From positions 1,299,001-1,363,000 of the forward strand of contig NZ_CP060202.1 in NCBI RefSeq assembly GCF_014250515.1: a stretch of DNA of 64,000 bases. The letters are read 5' to 3'. The notes under the pieces are model-generated. The model did no database searches. It was given only the letters and a program-made list of their open reading frames with translations, and was not told the DNA's origin. Every line of letters starts with the position of its first letter. Position 1 is the stretch's first letter. Shown one piece after another: positions 10,101 to 18,790 of this stretch. The stretch comes from Hymenobacter sediminicola. Its GTDB lineage: Bacteria > Bacteroidota > Bacteroidia > Cytophagales > Hymenobacteraceae. The position numbers and the translations under genes were made by a program.

Positions 10101-10905
10101 CTGGCGCGACGCCGGCGGCTGGCGCGCGGCGGCGGCCCGATTCTCGGCCATCAGCAGCATCACGCTCGATAGCCGCACCATCGACAACAGCCTTTCAGCC
10201 CGCCTGAACCCGTTTGCGTTCCAGACCGAAGACTCGCTGCTGCTCAGCCTCAATAAGCTGCTGCGCAATACGGTGTACTTCAACCGCTCCAACCCCATTT
10301 TCGGAGCCGAACTGACTGTGCAGCAGAGCCAGCAGAAGGTGCTGCTCACACAGGGCTCCGATATCCGCAACCTGGCGGCTCAGAGCCTGCTGCTGCGCCG
10401 CACGCTGGCCCATTCGTTTACGGGGCGCCTCACCACCTCGCGCAGCATCCGGCAGAACAACTCCGACTACCTCGCCAACCGCAACTACCGGGTGCTGGTG
10501 TATGAGGTGGCCCCCGAAATCAGCTACCAGCCCAGCGGCACGCTCCGCTTCACGGGCACCTACCTGCGCACCGACAAAAACAACGTGACGCCCATCAACG
10601 CCGAAAACGAGGCCCGCGGCATCTTCGATGAGCTGGGCATTGAAACCCGCATCAGCCAGGTCAGCAAGCGCACCATCACGGCCACCACGCGCTACGTGCG
10701 CATCGCCTTCGACGGCAACCAGGACTCGGTGGTGGGCCTGGAAATCCTGAATGCGCTGCGCCCCGGCTCCAACTTCACCTGGAACCTGAACGCCGAGCAG
10801 CGCCTCAGCAACGGCCTCAACCTCAGCCTCAGCTACGACGGCCGCAAAGCCAATGGCCTGAACGTAGTGCACACCGGCCGCATGCAGGTTTCGGTGCTGT
10901 TTTAA
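7117..10905 (+). CDS. Predicted outer-membrane beta-barrel protein (1262 aa)
   Basis: The product has a clear signal peptide (residues 1-28, ending AWAQ) and then long alternating polar/hydrophobic strands up to a C-terminal VSVLF, a phenylalanine-terminated last strand as in outer-membrane barrels. Residues about 170-235 (LARGISFGNAQNVFVNSSLN and SVPFQPEGNTQQLQEFD) resemble repeated blocks of SprA-like surface proteins of Bacteroidota. This resemblance was judged by eye. A P/G/T-rich low-complexity stretch lies at about residues 275-335. The gene stands alone between the kinase and an alpha/beta hydrolase. It is very GC-rich and has no frame disruption. The precise function is not known. Confidence 0.8.
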   Translation: MISSFPHRFLRFGLLLVCVLAWAGAWAQQRAETPPNTRRCVWVRLTPGRDTTDFALNDTLTVVPSSVSIQGRAVSYDSRTDRYRLVQPGRRLPSPEPGQPDIIVPGLDSVLVCYRVLPLRLAAPVFRRPRRLLDSTDFPQRRFGQEDFAVKEQILSTPGINKTGNLARGISFGNAQNVFVNSSLNLQLEGRLTDNINLTAAISDQSVPFQPEGNTQQLQEFDRIYITLTSPRWNLTAGDVVLRNKPDYFLRFYKNVQGAALEVNLGQTPGGLSGFTTPQLTPLPSYPGVNPGTYTTTTITNGGQPPTQSTAPGSVLPPAASGSPFPPGTSGTISSEEKGRFGPIRSSTTVAGGVAKGKFASIDVAPIENVQGPYRLRGPNGEQFIIVLANSERVYLDGRLLTRGFDNDYVIDYNQAEVTFSPQHLITRNSRIKIDFEYSDFNYARSLYHLSHYQQVGRLAVHGNFYREADNPDNSPNLLLDSLDRVALRDLPGNVAQAATPGGQRVQYTRNQVLYNRENRTVNGLPVDVFTYPPDSTREVFNVRFTDVGAGKGDYNLSTTYPSANGRVYEYIEPLNGVQRGRYAPIRLLPAPLQKQIVSAGASFQVDSTTSVFVDLAVSDLDLNRFSPSSDKGRAMRVGYVVQDRRLLGLGLLKDYRFRSALDYEYTSRAFAPVDRFRDIEFDRNWSTTSTVQGNATRREAHADNILNFAVGAAKDENNAVNYRLSRRFRSGEVSGLQHWLDAARQIGDVQLRGSLFLLNSKAGNKESRWARGEAAARYVAGSVVPGYAYRFDKNRVALPSGDSLTSANYFDEHNVFIQSQDSARTRFRADYTYRRDQTPNPEQTEIRQRSTAQTWQGTLTTRLGKNQDLAVLATYRDLAARDSARQRTVLTKLDWNASFLQNQIRSELSYSVATGRELKRDYSFITVANGQGTHYYGGDAPPFNGIQDRDEFFEAPTSDAVYRTHIKVYLPTDDYLIAYSNRFSYRLTTNAPRTWRDAGGWRAAAARFSAISSITLDSRTIDNSLSARLNPFAFQTEDSLLLSLNKLLRNTVYFNRSNPIFGAELTVQQSQQKVLLTQGSDIRNLAAQSLLLRRTLAHSFTGRLTTSRSIRQNNSDYLANRNYRVLVYEVAPEISYQPSGTLRFTGTYLRTDKNNVTPINAENEARGIFDELGIETRISQVSKRTITATTRYVRIAFDGNQDSVVGLEILNALRPGSNFTWNLNAEQRLSNGLNLSLSYDGRKANGLNVVHTGRMQVSVLF

Positions 10906-11175
10906 GCTGGCGAGGTGGTTGCTCTGGCAACTCAGGTAGCCCGGCTGCCTGTTTTGTGTACTCTGTATGCTGTAATCCAGTCAGGCTAACCAAGTAGACC
11001 CAAAATGGGAAAGCTGTGCTGTGTTGGGAAAAATTTTGGTGTAGTGTATAAACTCGTCAATTTTAGATTGCCTACCGCCTAACCGTACACACCGTGGGCT
11101 TTTAACCGCCTGACTTGCTGCTGGCCAAGCCTGCAGCTCAAAGGAGGAAAAAGGACTATTCAGCGCGCTACCACT

Positions 11176-11988
11176 ATGGATGTTATCCTTCGTCATCATG
11201 TATCTACCTACGGTGCTGGTACACAGCCACTAGTATTCGCTCATGGTTTTGGCACCGATCAACTGGCGTGGAACTATGTGGCGCCGGCCTTCGCCGCCGA
11301 CTACCGGGTGGTGCTCTTTGATCTGGTAGGAGCCGGCCGCTCCGACAAAGCCGCCTACGACTTCACGCGCTACCGCACCCTCGATGGCTACGTCACGGAT
11401 CTGCTGAACCTATTGCGGGAGCTGCAACTGCCCAAAGTGGTGTATGTCGGGCACTCGGTGAGCGGCATGATTGGGGTGCTGGCCGCCATCCGGGAGCCGG
11501 AGCTGTTCGAGCGGCTGGTGTTGCTAGCTGCTTCACCGTGCTACCTCAATGACGGCGACTACATCGGCGGGTTTGAACCCGAAGATTTAGAGGAACTACT
11601 CGGCTTTCTGGACCGCGACTACCTCAACTGGACCAGCGCCATGGTGCCGTCCATCGTGGGCAGCGATATGCGTCCCGAGCTGCTTGACGAGGTGCTGGCC
11701 AGCTTCTCGCAGGTAGATCCGGCCGTGGCCCGCCAGTTTGCTCGCGCCACGTTCCTGTCTGACTACCGGGGCGAGCTGGCCAAACTGCAGGTGCCCGCCC
11801 TAGTTGTGCAGTGCGCCCACGATTCGGTGGCGCCGTCGGTGGTGGGCCACTACCTGCACGCACACCTGCCCGGCAGCACCCTCAGCATCCTCGATACCAC
11901 CGGGCACTACCCTCACCTAAATGCCCCGGTAGCCACCATTGCGGCACTGGAGCGCTACCTCCAAGCCGAGCAGGTAGCTACACAATAA
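11176..11988 (+). CDS. RsbQ-like alpha/beta hydrolase
   Basis: This 270-residue single-domain alpha/beta hydrolase has the full triad: Ser94 in GHSVSG, Asp216 in CAHDSVAP and His244 in TTGHYPHL. The oxyanion region is AHGFGTD near residue 22. The GHSVSGMIG nucleophile elbow and the overall length are those of RsbQ, the Bacillus stress-signalling hydrolase related to plant KAI2/D14 receptors. No RsbP-type phosphatase or sigma-B partner is nearby, so the stress-signalling role cannot be transferred. The ligand or substrate is unknown. An AAAGGAGG run near 11139 is too far upstream to act as a normal ribosome site. Confidence 0.85.
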   Translation: MDVILRHHVSTYGAGTQPLVFAHGFGTDQLAWNYVAPAFAADYRVVLFDLVGAGRSDKAAYDFTRYRTLDGYVTDLLNLLRELQLPKVVYVGHSVSGMIGVLAAIREPELFERLVLLAASPCYLNDGDYIGGFEPEDLEELLGFLDRDYLNWTSAMVPSIVGSDMRPELLDEVLASFSQVDPAVARQFARATFLSDYRGELAKLQVPALVVQCAHDSVAPSVVGHYLHAHLPGSTLSILDTTGHYPHLNAPVATIAALERYLQAEQVATQ

Positions 11989-12037
11989 ACAGCCCGTCAG
12001 TAATGCGTGCCGCACTTATTGTGGTACCAGAGGCAGC

Positions 12038-14098
12038 CTACTGCAGCAGTTTCCCGAACCCGGCTACTACGGCCAGTTCCGTCTGCCCGGCGGGTGCTTT
12101 GGCGGCTTCCAGCTGCTTTTTGGCAGCAGCCAACCATGCGGCCGAAGGAGCCGTGCCGCGCTCCAGCTGCGTGAGGCGCTCCAGGCCCAGCGTAGCCAGC
12201 AGGCGCAATTGCGTGGAAAGCGGCGCGTATTCTGTAAGTGGAGCCGAAGTGGTAAGCAGCGGCTGCAGGCGGGTGTCGTTGGTTTGCCACAGGGTGAGCT
12301 GCTCGCGCAGGTCTTTGAGGCGGGCGCGGGTGGCGGCTGTGCGGGGCAGTGCCGCCGTTTTGGTGGGACGGGCCGCCAGCAGCGAATCTACGTGCCAGCC
12401 AAACTGCCGCGCCCCATCCGATTCTGCTGGGGCCGCATCCACGAGGCGGGTGAGCGGGGTCTGGGGCGTGTAAGTGAAGCCCTGGAAGTGGCGCTTATAC
12501 TCCTTAACGGGTTCCAGCACATCGGCCAGCGTGCGTAGGGGAGCTAGTGCGGCCGGGTCGGGGCCGGCCATCTGCTGGAGCAGCTTTGCCGGCGCTTTGC
12601 GGTGCTGCATACCCAGCCCTTCCAGCTGCCCAGAAACGGCGGCGAGGCGGCGGTACATATCGGGCACATCCGTAACTGTGCGCGCCGACCACAACCGCTC
12701 GGCCACGGCCGCGGCGCGGGGCCAGATGCGCGAATCTATGATGACGCTGTCGGCAAACTCGGCCCACATAGTGGCCTCGCCGCCCAGAATCAGCTTTTGC
12801 TGCTCTGGGGTGAGAGGCGCATCAGCGGGCAGCGGGTCGGTGGCGTAGCTGCTGGCGGCTGTCAGGTAGAGGTCGAGGTAGTAGCCGCTGGACAGGATAG
12901 CCGGGTTGCCGGCCTTGGCGGCATCGTAGAGGCCCTTTTTGCCGCGCCAGCTTTGAATAACGGCATTTTGCGGCAGGCCCGGCCCCAGAATTTCGTCCCA
13001 GCCTACCATCTTCTTGTTGTACTTCGTGACGATAGTGAGCACGCGGCGGTTGAAATACGTCTGTAGTGCATGCTTGTCGAGGGTTTTGCCATCGGCTTTC
13101 AGGTAGCCTTTTTCGCGGGCAAACTGCATGATGCGCGGGCTTTTGCGCCACTGCCGCCCGTCGTTCTCGTCGCCACCGATGTGGAAGTAAGGGTCGGGGA
13201 AAAGGGCCGTCATTTCCGCGAAAAGCGTGTCCAGCAATTCGTAGGTGCTTTCTTTGGTGGGGTCGATAGCCATGTTGGAGGTGCGCCAGCTCTGGTACAC
13301 ACCGTAGATAGAGTCATTGGAGGCCAGCTGCGGGTAGGCCGCCATCCAGGCAATAGTATGGCTGGGCACATCGAACTCAGGCAGCACCCGGATGCCGCGG
13401 GCGGCGGCGTAGCGCAGCACGTCGCGCACCTGTTGCTGCGTGTAGTGCTGGCCACTCACCTCGTGCAGGCGCGGCAGCGCCTTGCTTTCCACCCGAAAGC
13501 CCTGGTCGTCGGAGAGGTGCCAGTGAAATACGTTCAGTTTCACGGCGGCCATGGCATCCAGATTACGCTTAATCACGGATACCGGCATGAAGTGTCGGGA
13601 CGCATCAATCAGCAGCCCGCGCCACGCAAACCGCGGCTGGTCCTGAATATCAACTTCGGGCAGCACCGAGTGGCGCCCCTCGGGTTGTGGCAGCTGCTCC
13701 AGCGTTGCCAGTGCCCGCAGCACGCCCAGACTGGTGGGCGCATCAATCAGCACGCCCGTAGGGGTAACCCGCAGACTATACCGCTCCTCATCGTTGTTTT
13801 CGGGCTTCCCGATGCTGCCATACCGAATCTGGAGCGGCACGGCGCCGGCTGGGGCAATACCGCTGCCCGCGTTGCGGTGCAACCGGACGAGTGTGCGCAG
13901 CACGGCGGCCGTCAGGTCGGCATCGAGAGGGCCTTGCAGCTCCGGTTTCAGCAGTAGCTTCCAGCTCAGACTGCCCGAACCCCAGCGCACCGAAGTCGGC
14001 ACCGGCATCAGGTTGCGGGTGGAAGGGGCAGATTGAGCAACCGCCGAAACGGCGCAGAGCCACAGCAAAAACAAGGCAGCAGGAAAGCGAAATGGCAT
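12038..14098 (-). CDS. Beta-N-acetylhexosaminidase (GH20)
   Basis: This is a secreted family-20 glycoside hydrolase that removes terminal beta-linked N-acetylhexosamines from chitin- or glycan-type substrates by substrate-assisted catalysis. The 686-residue product has a signal peptide (MPFRFPAALF to AVAQ, about residue 22) and an N-terminal GH20b-like domain. The TIM barrel carries NVFHWHLSDDQGFR, PEFDVPSHT and the catalytic pair Asp310-Glu311 in HIGGDEND. The frame is open further upstream, but the ATG at 14098 gives the correct signal peptide. A near-consensus -7 box (TATCTTTC, minus strand) lies at 14123-14130. It converges with the RsbQ-like gene, and no terminator is obvious between them. 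Confidence 0.93.
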   Translation of the reverse strand: MPFRFPAALFLLWLCAVSAVAQSAPSTRNLMPVPTSVRWGSGSLSWKLLLKPELQGPLDADLTAAVLRTLVRLHRNAGSGIAPAGAVPLQIRYGSIGKPENNDEERYSLRVTPTGVLIDAPTSLGVLRALATLEQLPQPEGRHSVLPEVDIQDQPRFAWRGLLIDASRHFMPVSVIKRNLDAMAAVKLNVFHWHLSDDQGFRVESKALPRLHEVSGQHYTQQQVRDVLRYAAARGIRVLPEFDVPSHTIAWMAAYPQLASNDSIYGVYQSWRTSNMAIDPTKESTYELLDTLFAEMTALFPDPYFHIGGDENDGRQWRKSPRIMQFAREKGYLKADGKTLDKHALQTYFNRRVLTIVTKYNKKMVGWDEILGPGLPQNAVIQSWRGKKGLYDAAKAGNPAILSSGYYLDLYLTAASSYATDPLPADAPLTPEQQKLILGGEATMWAEFADSVIIDSRIWPRAAAVAERLWSARTVTDVPDMYRRLAAVSGQLEGLGMQHRKAPAKLLQQMAGPDPAALAPLRTLADVLEPVKEYKRHFQGFTYTPQTPLTRLVDAAPAESDGARQFGWHVDSLLAARPTKTAALPRTAATRARLKDLREQLTLWQTNDTRLQPLLTTSAPLTEYAPLSTQLRLLATLGLERLTQLERGTAPSAAWLAAAKKQLEAAKAPAGQTELAVVAGFGKLLQ

Positions 14099-14293
14099 AC
14101 GCGGGTAGGGTGGGGTGGGAGCGAAAGATACGGTACAACGCATCGGGGGTGGCATAAAGCAGCATTCGTGCCGGAGGCTGCGGCGTTGCCACGGGCCGGC
14201 AATTAACGGATGGTTGGTCTGGGCGCTACTTTTCCGCAATTTGCGGGCCGGTGCCAGTAAGTGCTGTTTTAGTACGGGCGCGCTTGTTTTTTT

Positions 14294-16108
14294 ATGTCTA
14301 TGACTTCTCCTTCCCGGATAGCCGCCTGGGGTGCTACCGTGCTGCTGCTGGTACTATCCTGGTGGTATTATCCGCCGCCCCAGGTGTGGCGCACGTCGCC
14401 GGTGCTCAACTGGGACGCTTCCGGCTACTACCTCTACCTGCCCGCCATTTTCGTGCACCACGACCTGCGTGAGCTGAACTTCCAGGACCAGCTGCTGAAA
14501 GATTACTCCCCTACGTCAGACTTTTACCAGGCCTATCGGCATCAGGGTAGCGGTAATTTCGTGATGAAGTATCCGGCTGGACTGGCCCTGCAGGAGCTGC
14601 CGTTTTTCTTGGCGGCCCACGCCGTAGCCGCGCCTCTGGGCTTTCCCGCCGATGGGTTTTCGCCGCCCTATCAGCTGGCCATTAAGCTGGCGAGCCTACT
14701 GATTTCGGTGCTGAGCTTCTGGCTGGTGCGGCGGGCATTGCTGCCCCGCTTCGGCGAGTGGCCCACGGCTCTCACGCTGCTGATTCTGCTGCTGGGTACC
14801 AACTATCTTACCTACAGCGGAGCCGGCCACGCCGGTATGACGCACTGCTGGCTGTTTTTCTGGTACGCTGTGCTGCTGCTGCTGACGCCTGCCTTCTACG
14901 CCCGCCCCAGCCTGGGCCGGGCCATAGGCATTGGGGCAATAGTGGGCCTGATGACCCTGACGCGCCCCACCGAAATTCTGGCGCTGCTGCTGGTGCTGTT
15001 GTGGGGGCTTACGTTCGACCGGGCTGTGCTGCGCAGCCGGCTGGCATTCTGGCAGCAACATTGGCCACTGCTGCTGGCGGCCGGACTGGCCGGCGCAGCG
15101 CTGCTCAGCATCCAGCTTTTCTACTGGCACTACGCCACCGGCGACTGGATAGTATACAGCTACCAGGAGCAGGGGTTTAGCTGGCTAAAGCCGCATCTGT
15201 GGGAAGGCATCTTTAGCTTCCGTAGCGGCTGGCTCACCTACTCGCCACTTCTGCTGACGGCGCTGGTAGGGTTTTGGCCGTTGCGCCGGCAGCATCCGGA
15301 TGTGTTTTGGGCGCTGCTCGTGTACACGGTGATGTTTACGTACGTGACGTTTGCCTGGGACGAATGGACCTACGGCGGCGGGCTGGGCATCCGGGCCATG
15401 ATACAGAGCTACGCGGTGCTGGCCTGGCCAATGGCTGCCGCGCTGCGCTGGCTGCTGGCCCGTCCGGTATGGGCTGCGGCTTATGGCGTGCTGGCCGTGC
15501 TGGGCTGCGCCTACGGCTTCTGGCTCACGCAGATGGCCATTCCCGGGGGCCACGGCCTGCTTGTAGCCGGCGATATGACCCGTGCCTACCTCGGGCGCAT
15601 CTTGTTCCGCTACGAGGTGCCGCCCGAAACCGCGCTGCTGCTTGATAGCAACTCCGAATTTACGGGCACGCCGCTCAACAGCCGCGTGCTGTGGCAGCAG
15701 GAGTTTGAGCAGCCCGCGCCCGGTCTGTGCGGGACGCCGGCGTTGCAGGGTAGCTGTTCCCTGGCGCTGGACGCCGCCCACCCACAAAGTACCGAATGGG
15801 TAGTTCCGGCCCGGCCCGGGCAGTTTGAGTGGGTGCGCGCCTCCGCCGAAGCCCGCGCCGACCAAGTAGAGCCAGACGTAAGCCGCATGACGCAATACGT
15901 GGTGCGGTTCCGGCGCGGCAGTGAGGTTGTGAAAGAGCGAACCGTGCGCCTGCAACGGGCCCTAGACGCCGCCTGGCCCCGCACGCTGCACTTCGACATG
16001 CGCCCGCCCCAAGCTGATTTCGATAACGTTTCCATCACATTCCTATACTACGGCACCACCGCCAACCTGCTGCTGGACAACGCCCGGCTGGAAGCTTTCG
16101 ACGACTAA
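14294..16108 (+). CDS. GT-C type membrane glycosyltransferase-like protein
   Basis: The 604-residue protein has about ten membrane helices in residues 8-430 and a soluble C-terminal domain of about 150 residues. The first periplasmic loop carries an acidic motif (NWDASGYYLYLPA, about residues 34-46), as in polyprenyl-phosphate-sugar dependent GT-C enzymes (PMT/GT39-like). The second loop has HQGSGNFVMKYPAG. The C-terminal domain is predicted to be beta-rich (SRVLWQQEFEQ to LLLDNARLEAF) and may bind carbohydrate. The donor and acceptor cannot be deduced and there are no neighbouring glycan genes. The start could be the ATG at 14294 or the ATG at 14300 (second methionine). Confidence 0.72.
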   Translation: MSMTSPSRIAAWGATVLLLVLSWWYYPPPQVWRTSPVLNWDASGYYLYLPAIFVHHDLRELNFQDQLLKDYSPTSDFYQAYRHQGSGNFVMKYPAGLALQELPFFLAAHAVAAPLGFPADGFSPPYQLAIKLASLLISVLSFWLVRRALLPRFGEWPTALTLLILLLGTNYLTYSGAGHAGMTHCWLFFWYAVLLLLTPAFYARPSLGRAIGIGAIVGLMTLTRPTEILALLLVLLWGLTFDRAVLRSRLAFWQQHWPLLLAAGLAGAALLSIQLFYWHYATGDWIVYSYQEQGFSWLKPHLWEGIFSFRSGWLTYSPLLLTALVGFWPLRRQHPDVFWALLVYTVMFTYVTFAWDEWTYGGGLGIRAMIQSYAVLAWPMAAALRWLLARPVWAAAYGVLAVLGCAYGFWLTQMAIPGGHGLLVAGDMTRAYLGRILFRYEVPPETALLLDSNSEFTGTPLNSRVLWQQEFEQPAPGLCGTPALQGSCSLALDAAHPQSTEWVVPARPGQFEWVRASAEARADQVEPDVSRMTQYVVRFRRGSEVVKERTVRLQRALDAAWPRTLHFDMRPPQADFDNVSITFLYYGTTANLLLDNARLEAFDD

Positions 16109-16141
16109 CACAGTCTGCAAGCAGGAAGCCGAAGCCAGTCC

Positions 16142-17497
16142 CTAGATCAAGCCTCTTGACTTGAACTCTAGGTACTTGTTGATGGTATTCACCGTCAGGT
16201 GCTGCGGAGCCGTGAGTAGCGCATGGATGCCGTAGCGGTTCAGCTCCCGCACAATCTGGCGCTTTTCCTGCGCAAATTTCTCGGCAATGGTCTGGTTGTA
16301 GACGTCTTGGGTAGTTTCGGCGGGGGCGTCCAGAAACTCGCGCAACTCGGTGTTTTCGAAGAAGACCACCAGTAGCAGGTGGTCTTTGGCCATGCGCCGT
16401 AGGTAGGGCAGTTGGCGCTGCATACCGCTAAGTGTCTCGAAATTGGTAAATAGAATCAGCAGGCTGCGCTGCCGGATGTTGTTCCGGACACTGATATAGA
16501 GCCGCTCATAGTCGGTTTCAAGGTACTTGGTGCGCTGGCGGTAGAGCACTTCCAGCAGCTTGCGCATGTGGCCGCCGCGTCGGTCGGCAGGCAGCACGGT
16601 GCCGGGTTGGTGCGAAAATGTAATCAGGCCGGCCTTGTCGTGCTTGATGATGGCAATGTTGCTCACTACCAGCGTGGCATTGATGGCGTAATCGAGCAGG
16701 CTGAGGCCCTCAAACGGCATCCGCATCACCCGGCCTTTATCAATGAGGCAGTATACCTGCTGGGCGCGCTCGTCCTGGTAGTGGTTGACGACCAGTGCAT
16801 CGGCGGCATAGCCGGTGGTAGCGCGGCGGGCCGTGGCTTTCCAGTTGATAGCGCGCGTGTCGTCGCCGGCTACATACGGCCGAATCTGCTCAAATTCCAG
16901 ACTGTGGCCTACCCGCCGGATACGTTTGACGCCCACTTCTGTCAGGCGGTTGCTGATGGCTAGCAACTCATACTGCCGCATCTGCAGAAACGACGGATAG
17001 ACGGGCACCGTACGAGCGGCATCAAACCGAAACCGCCGCCGCGCTAGTCCCAGCGGCGACGCCACGTATACGTTCACGGCCCCAAACTCATACTCGCCCC
17101 GCTTCACCGGCCGCAGCTGGTAACGAATTATTTGCGTCTCGCCAGCCGCAATAGACGACCGAAACAACACGTCTCGCCGCTGAAACTGATGTGGTATCTC
17201 ATCAATGGTTTCGGTATGGATAGGAAAGCGGTAGTGGTTTTCGAGGTAGATGCTGATGTCGTTGTCGGAGCCATTAGCAAGTTTATCGCCCAGTACGCGC
17301 CGTCCAAACACGTGCCCAGCCCCGTTTTTGGTCGGCGCATAGAGCAGCAGCACATCCAGCCCAGCCAGCGCTACCAACAGCCCCAGTGCCACCTGCACCG
17401 GCGCCAGCCAGCCCGGCAGAAAAAAGGCCACCACCAGCCCCAAAATCAGGATGGTGAGCAGCAGGAAGAAGCGGCGGGTAAGGAAAAAGGATTTCAT
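16142..17497 (-). CDS. DUF58 domain protein
   Basis: DUF58 proteins carry a von Willebrand A-like domain and are nearly always encoded next to a MoxR AAA ATPase. The product is about 451 residues. It has two close N-terminal membrane helices (residues 4-45), a beta-rich middle and the family block FEQIRPYVAGDDTRAINWKA, followed by a vWA-like YCLIDKGR strand. The ATG at 17497 gives MKSFFLTRRF directly before the first helix. An ATG at 17518 in the same frame would add seven residues. It follows the MoxR gene with a 45-base gap and is the last gene of the minus-strand operon. Confidence 0.9.
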   Translation of the reverse strand: MKSFFLTRRFFLLLTILILGLVVAFFLPGWLAPVQVALGLLVALAGLDVLLLYAPTKNGAGHVFGRRVLGDKLANGSDNDISIYLENHYRFPIHTETIDEIPHQFQRRDVLFRSSIAAGETQIIRYQLRPVKRGEYEFGAVNVYVASPLGLARRRFRFDAARTVPVYPSFLQMRQYELLAISNRLTEVGVKRIRRVGHSLEFEQIRPYVAGDDTRAINWKATARRATTGYAADALVVNHYQDERAQQVYCLIDKGRVMRMPFEGLSLLDYAINATLVVSNIAIIKHDKAGLITFSHQPGTVLPADRRGGHMRKLLEVLYRQRTKYLETDYERLYISVRNNIRQRSLLILFTNFETLSGMQRQLPYLRRMAKDHLLLVVFFENTELREFLDAPAETTQDVYNQTIAEKFAQEKRQIVRELNRYGIHALLTAPQHLTVNTINKYLEFKSRGLI

Positions 17498-17542
17498 GCT
17501 GTCTGCTAGTGTTGTCATTGCTTTGCTCGCAATGACAGCGCG

Positions 17543-18619
17543 CTACCTGGGAACCTCAATCTGCTGCAGAATCTGCTTGACAATATCATCGGCGGTGTGG
17601 CCCTCCATTTCGCGCTCCGGTGTGAGCTGAATGCGGTGGCGGAGCACCGGTGCGGCTAGGTACTGAATGTCTTCGGGGGTCACGAAGTCGCGGCCACGCA
17701 GGGCGGCCAGCGCCTTGGCACCGTTGAGCAGAGCCAAGGAGGCCCGGGGCGAAGCGCCTAAGTACAGGCCCTTGTGGGCACGCGTCTGGCCTACTACGCG
17801 GGCAATGTACTCAAGTAGCTTGGGCTCCACATGCTGGCGGCGCACCTGCTCGCGCAGGCCCCGCAGGTCGGCCGCCGTGAGTACGGCGCGCACTGCCTCC
17901 AGTGGTGTGCCACCAAAGCCAGCGTGGTGGCCCTGCAGAATGGCTATTTCCTCGTCCACGGTTGGGTAGCCTACATTCAGCTTGAACAGAAACCGGTCGA
18001 GCTGGGCTTCTGGAAGGCGGTAGGTGCCTTCCTGTTCAATGGGGTTTTGCGTGGCCAGCACCATAAACGGCTCCGGCACGGTGTAGCGGGTGCCATCCTG
18101 CGTTACTTGCCGCTCCTCCATCACCTCAAACAGCGCCGACTGCGTTTTGGCCGGGGCGCGGTTGATTTCGTCAATCAGCACAATACTGGCGAAAATAGGG
18201 CCGGGCCGGAACTCAAATTCTGCCTTGTTCGGTCGGAAAACTGAGGTGCCTAGCACGTCAGACGGCATCAGGTCGGGGGTGAATTGCAGGCGGCTGAAGG
18301 GTACTTCTAGGGTGCGAGCCAGCAGCTTAGCGGTAAGCGTTTTAGCAACGCCAGGAACGCCTTCCAAGAGCACATGCCCGTCGGCCAAAATGGCGGTGAG
18401 CAGCAGCTCGGCTAGGGCCTGCTGGCCCACTATCACCTTGCTCAGTTCCTGCCGGATGGCGTCGGCGTGGCGGCCAAGGTGGCTAAGGTCGGTGCGGGAA
18501 GTGAAGGGAGCGGGCACGGTTTGGGCGGCCGTGTCAGGAGTGCCGGTCGTGGTCGGACTCGTGGGGGCCGTCAGGTCTGGCTGTAGTTCCGGCGCGTCAG
18601 GATTTAGATTATTTTCCAT
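17543..18619 (-). CDS. MoxR family AAA+ ATPase
   Basis: MoxR ATPases act as chaperone-like motors, usually with a vWA/DUF58 partner encoded beside them. The 358-residue product has a low-complexity P/T-rich N-terminus (about residues 8-40). It then has the Walker A GVPGVAKT (87-94), Walker B IVLIDE (146-151), the sensor-1 stretch LATQNP and the arginine-finger region typical of the family. The TTG at 18637 would add six residues, but the ATG at 18619 (MENNLNPD) is preferred. An AT-rich spacer of about 170 bases separates it from the DUF4350 gene upstream, so it may have its own promoter. Confidence 0.94.
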   Translation of the reverse strand: MENNLNPDAPELQPDLTAPTSPTTTGTPDTAAQTVPAPFTSRTDLSHLGRHADAIRQELSKVIVGQQALAELLLTAILADGHVLLEGVPGVAKTLTAKLLARTLEVPFSRLQFTPDLMPSDVLGTSVFRPNKAEFEFRPGPIFASIVLIDEINRAPAKTQSALFEVMEERQVTQDGTRYTVPEPFMVLATQNPIEQEGTYRLPEAQLDRFLFKLNVGYPTVDEEIAILQGHHAGFGGTPLEAVRAVLTAADLRGLREQVRRQHVEPKLLEYIARVVGQTRAHKGLYLGASPRASLALLNGAKALAALRGRDFVTPEDIQYLAAPVLRHRIQLTPEREMEGHTADDIVKQILQQIEVPR

Positions 18620-18790
18620 CTTGAAATTCAAAAGCAAAAAGGACGAGCGTAGGGGGAAAGTCGACAGTAAATAATTTCATAGTTTTATTGAAATACTTTA
18701 GTTGATATGCTGTTTATGGTGTTCCTGTACATAAAATAGGAATAGTTATAAAACGGTAAAATTCAATTTTGCAGAATAATGCAATTCTGT
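18620..18790. other. AT-rich spacer inside the MoxR operon
   Basis: This spacer between the DUF4350 and MoxR genes is strikingly A/T-rich compared with the GC-rich genes on both sides. It contains several TTTA/TAAA runs and short inverted repeats (for example TTGCAGAA beside AATGCAAT near 18769). It has no reading frame worth calling. It may hold a second promoter for moxR-DUF58, but no exact TAnnTTTG box was found on the minus strand. Confidence 0.4.
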
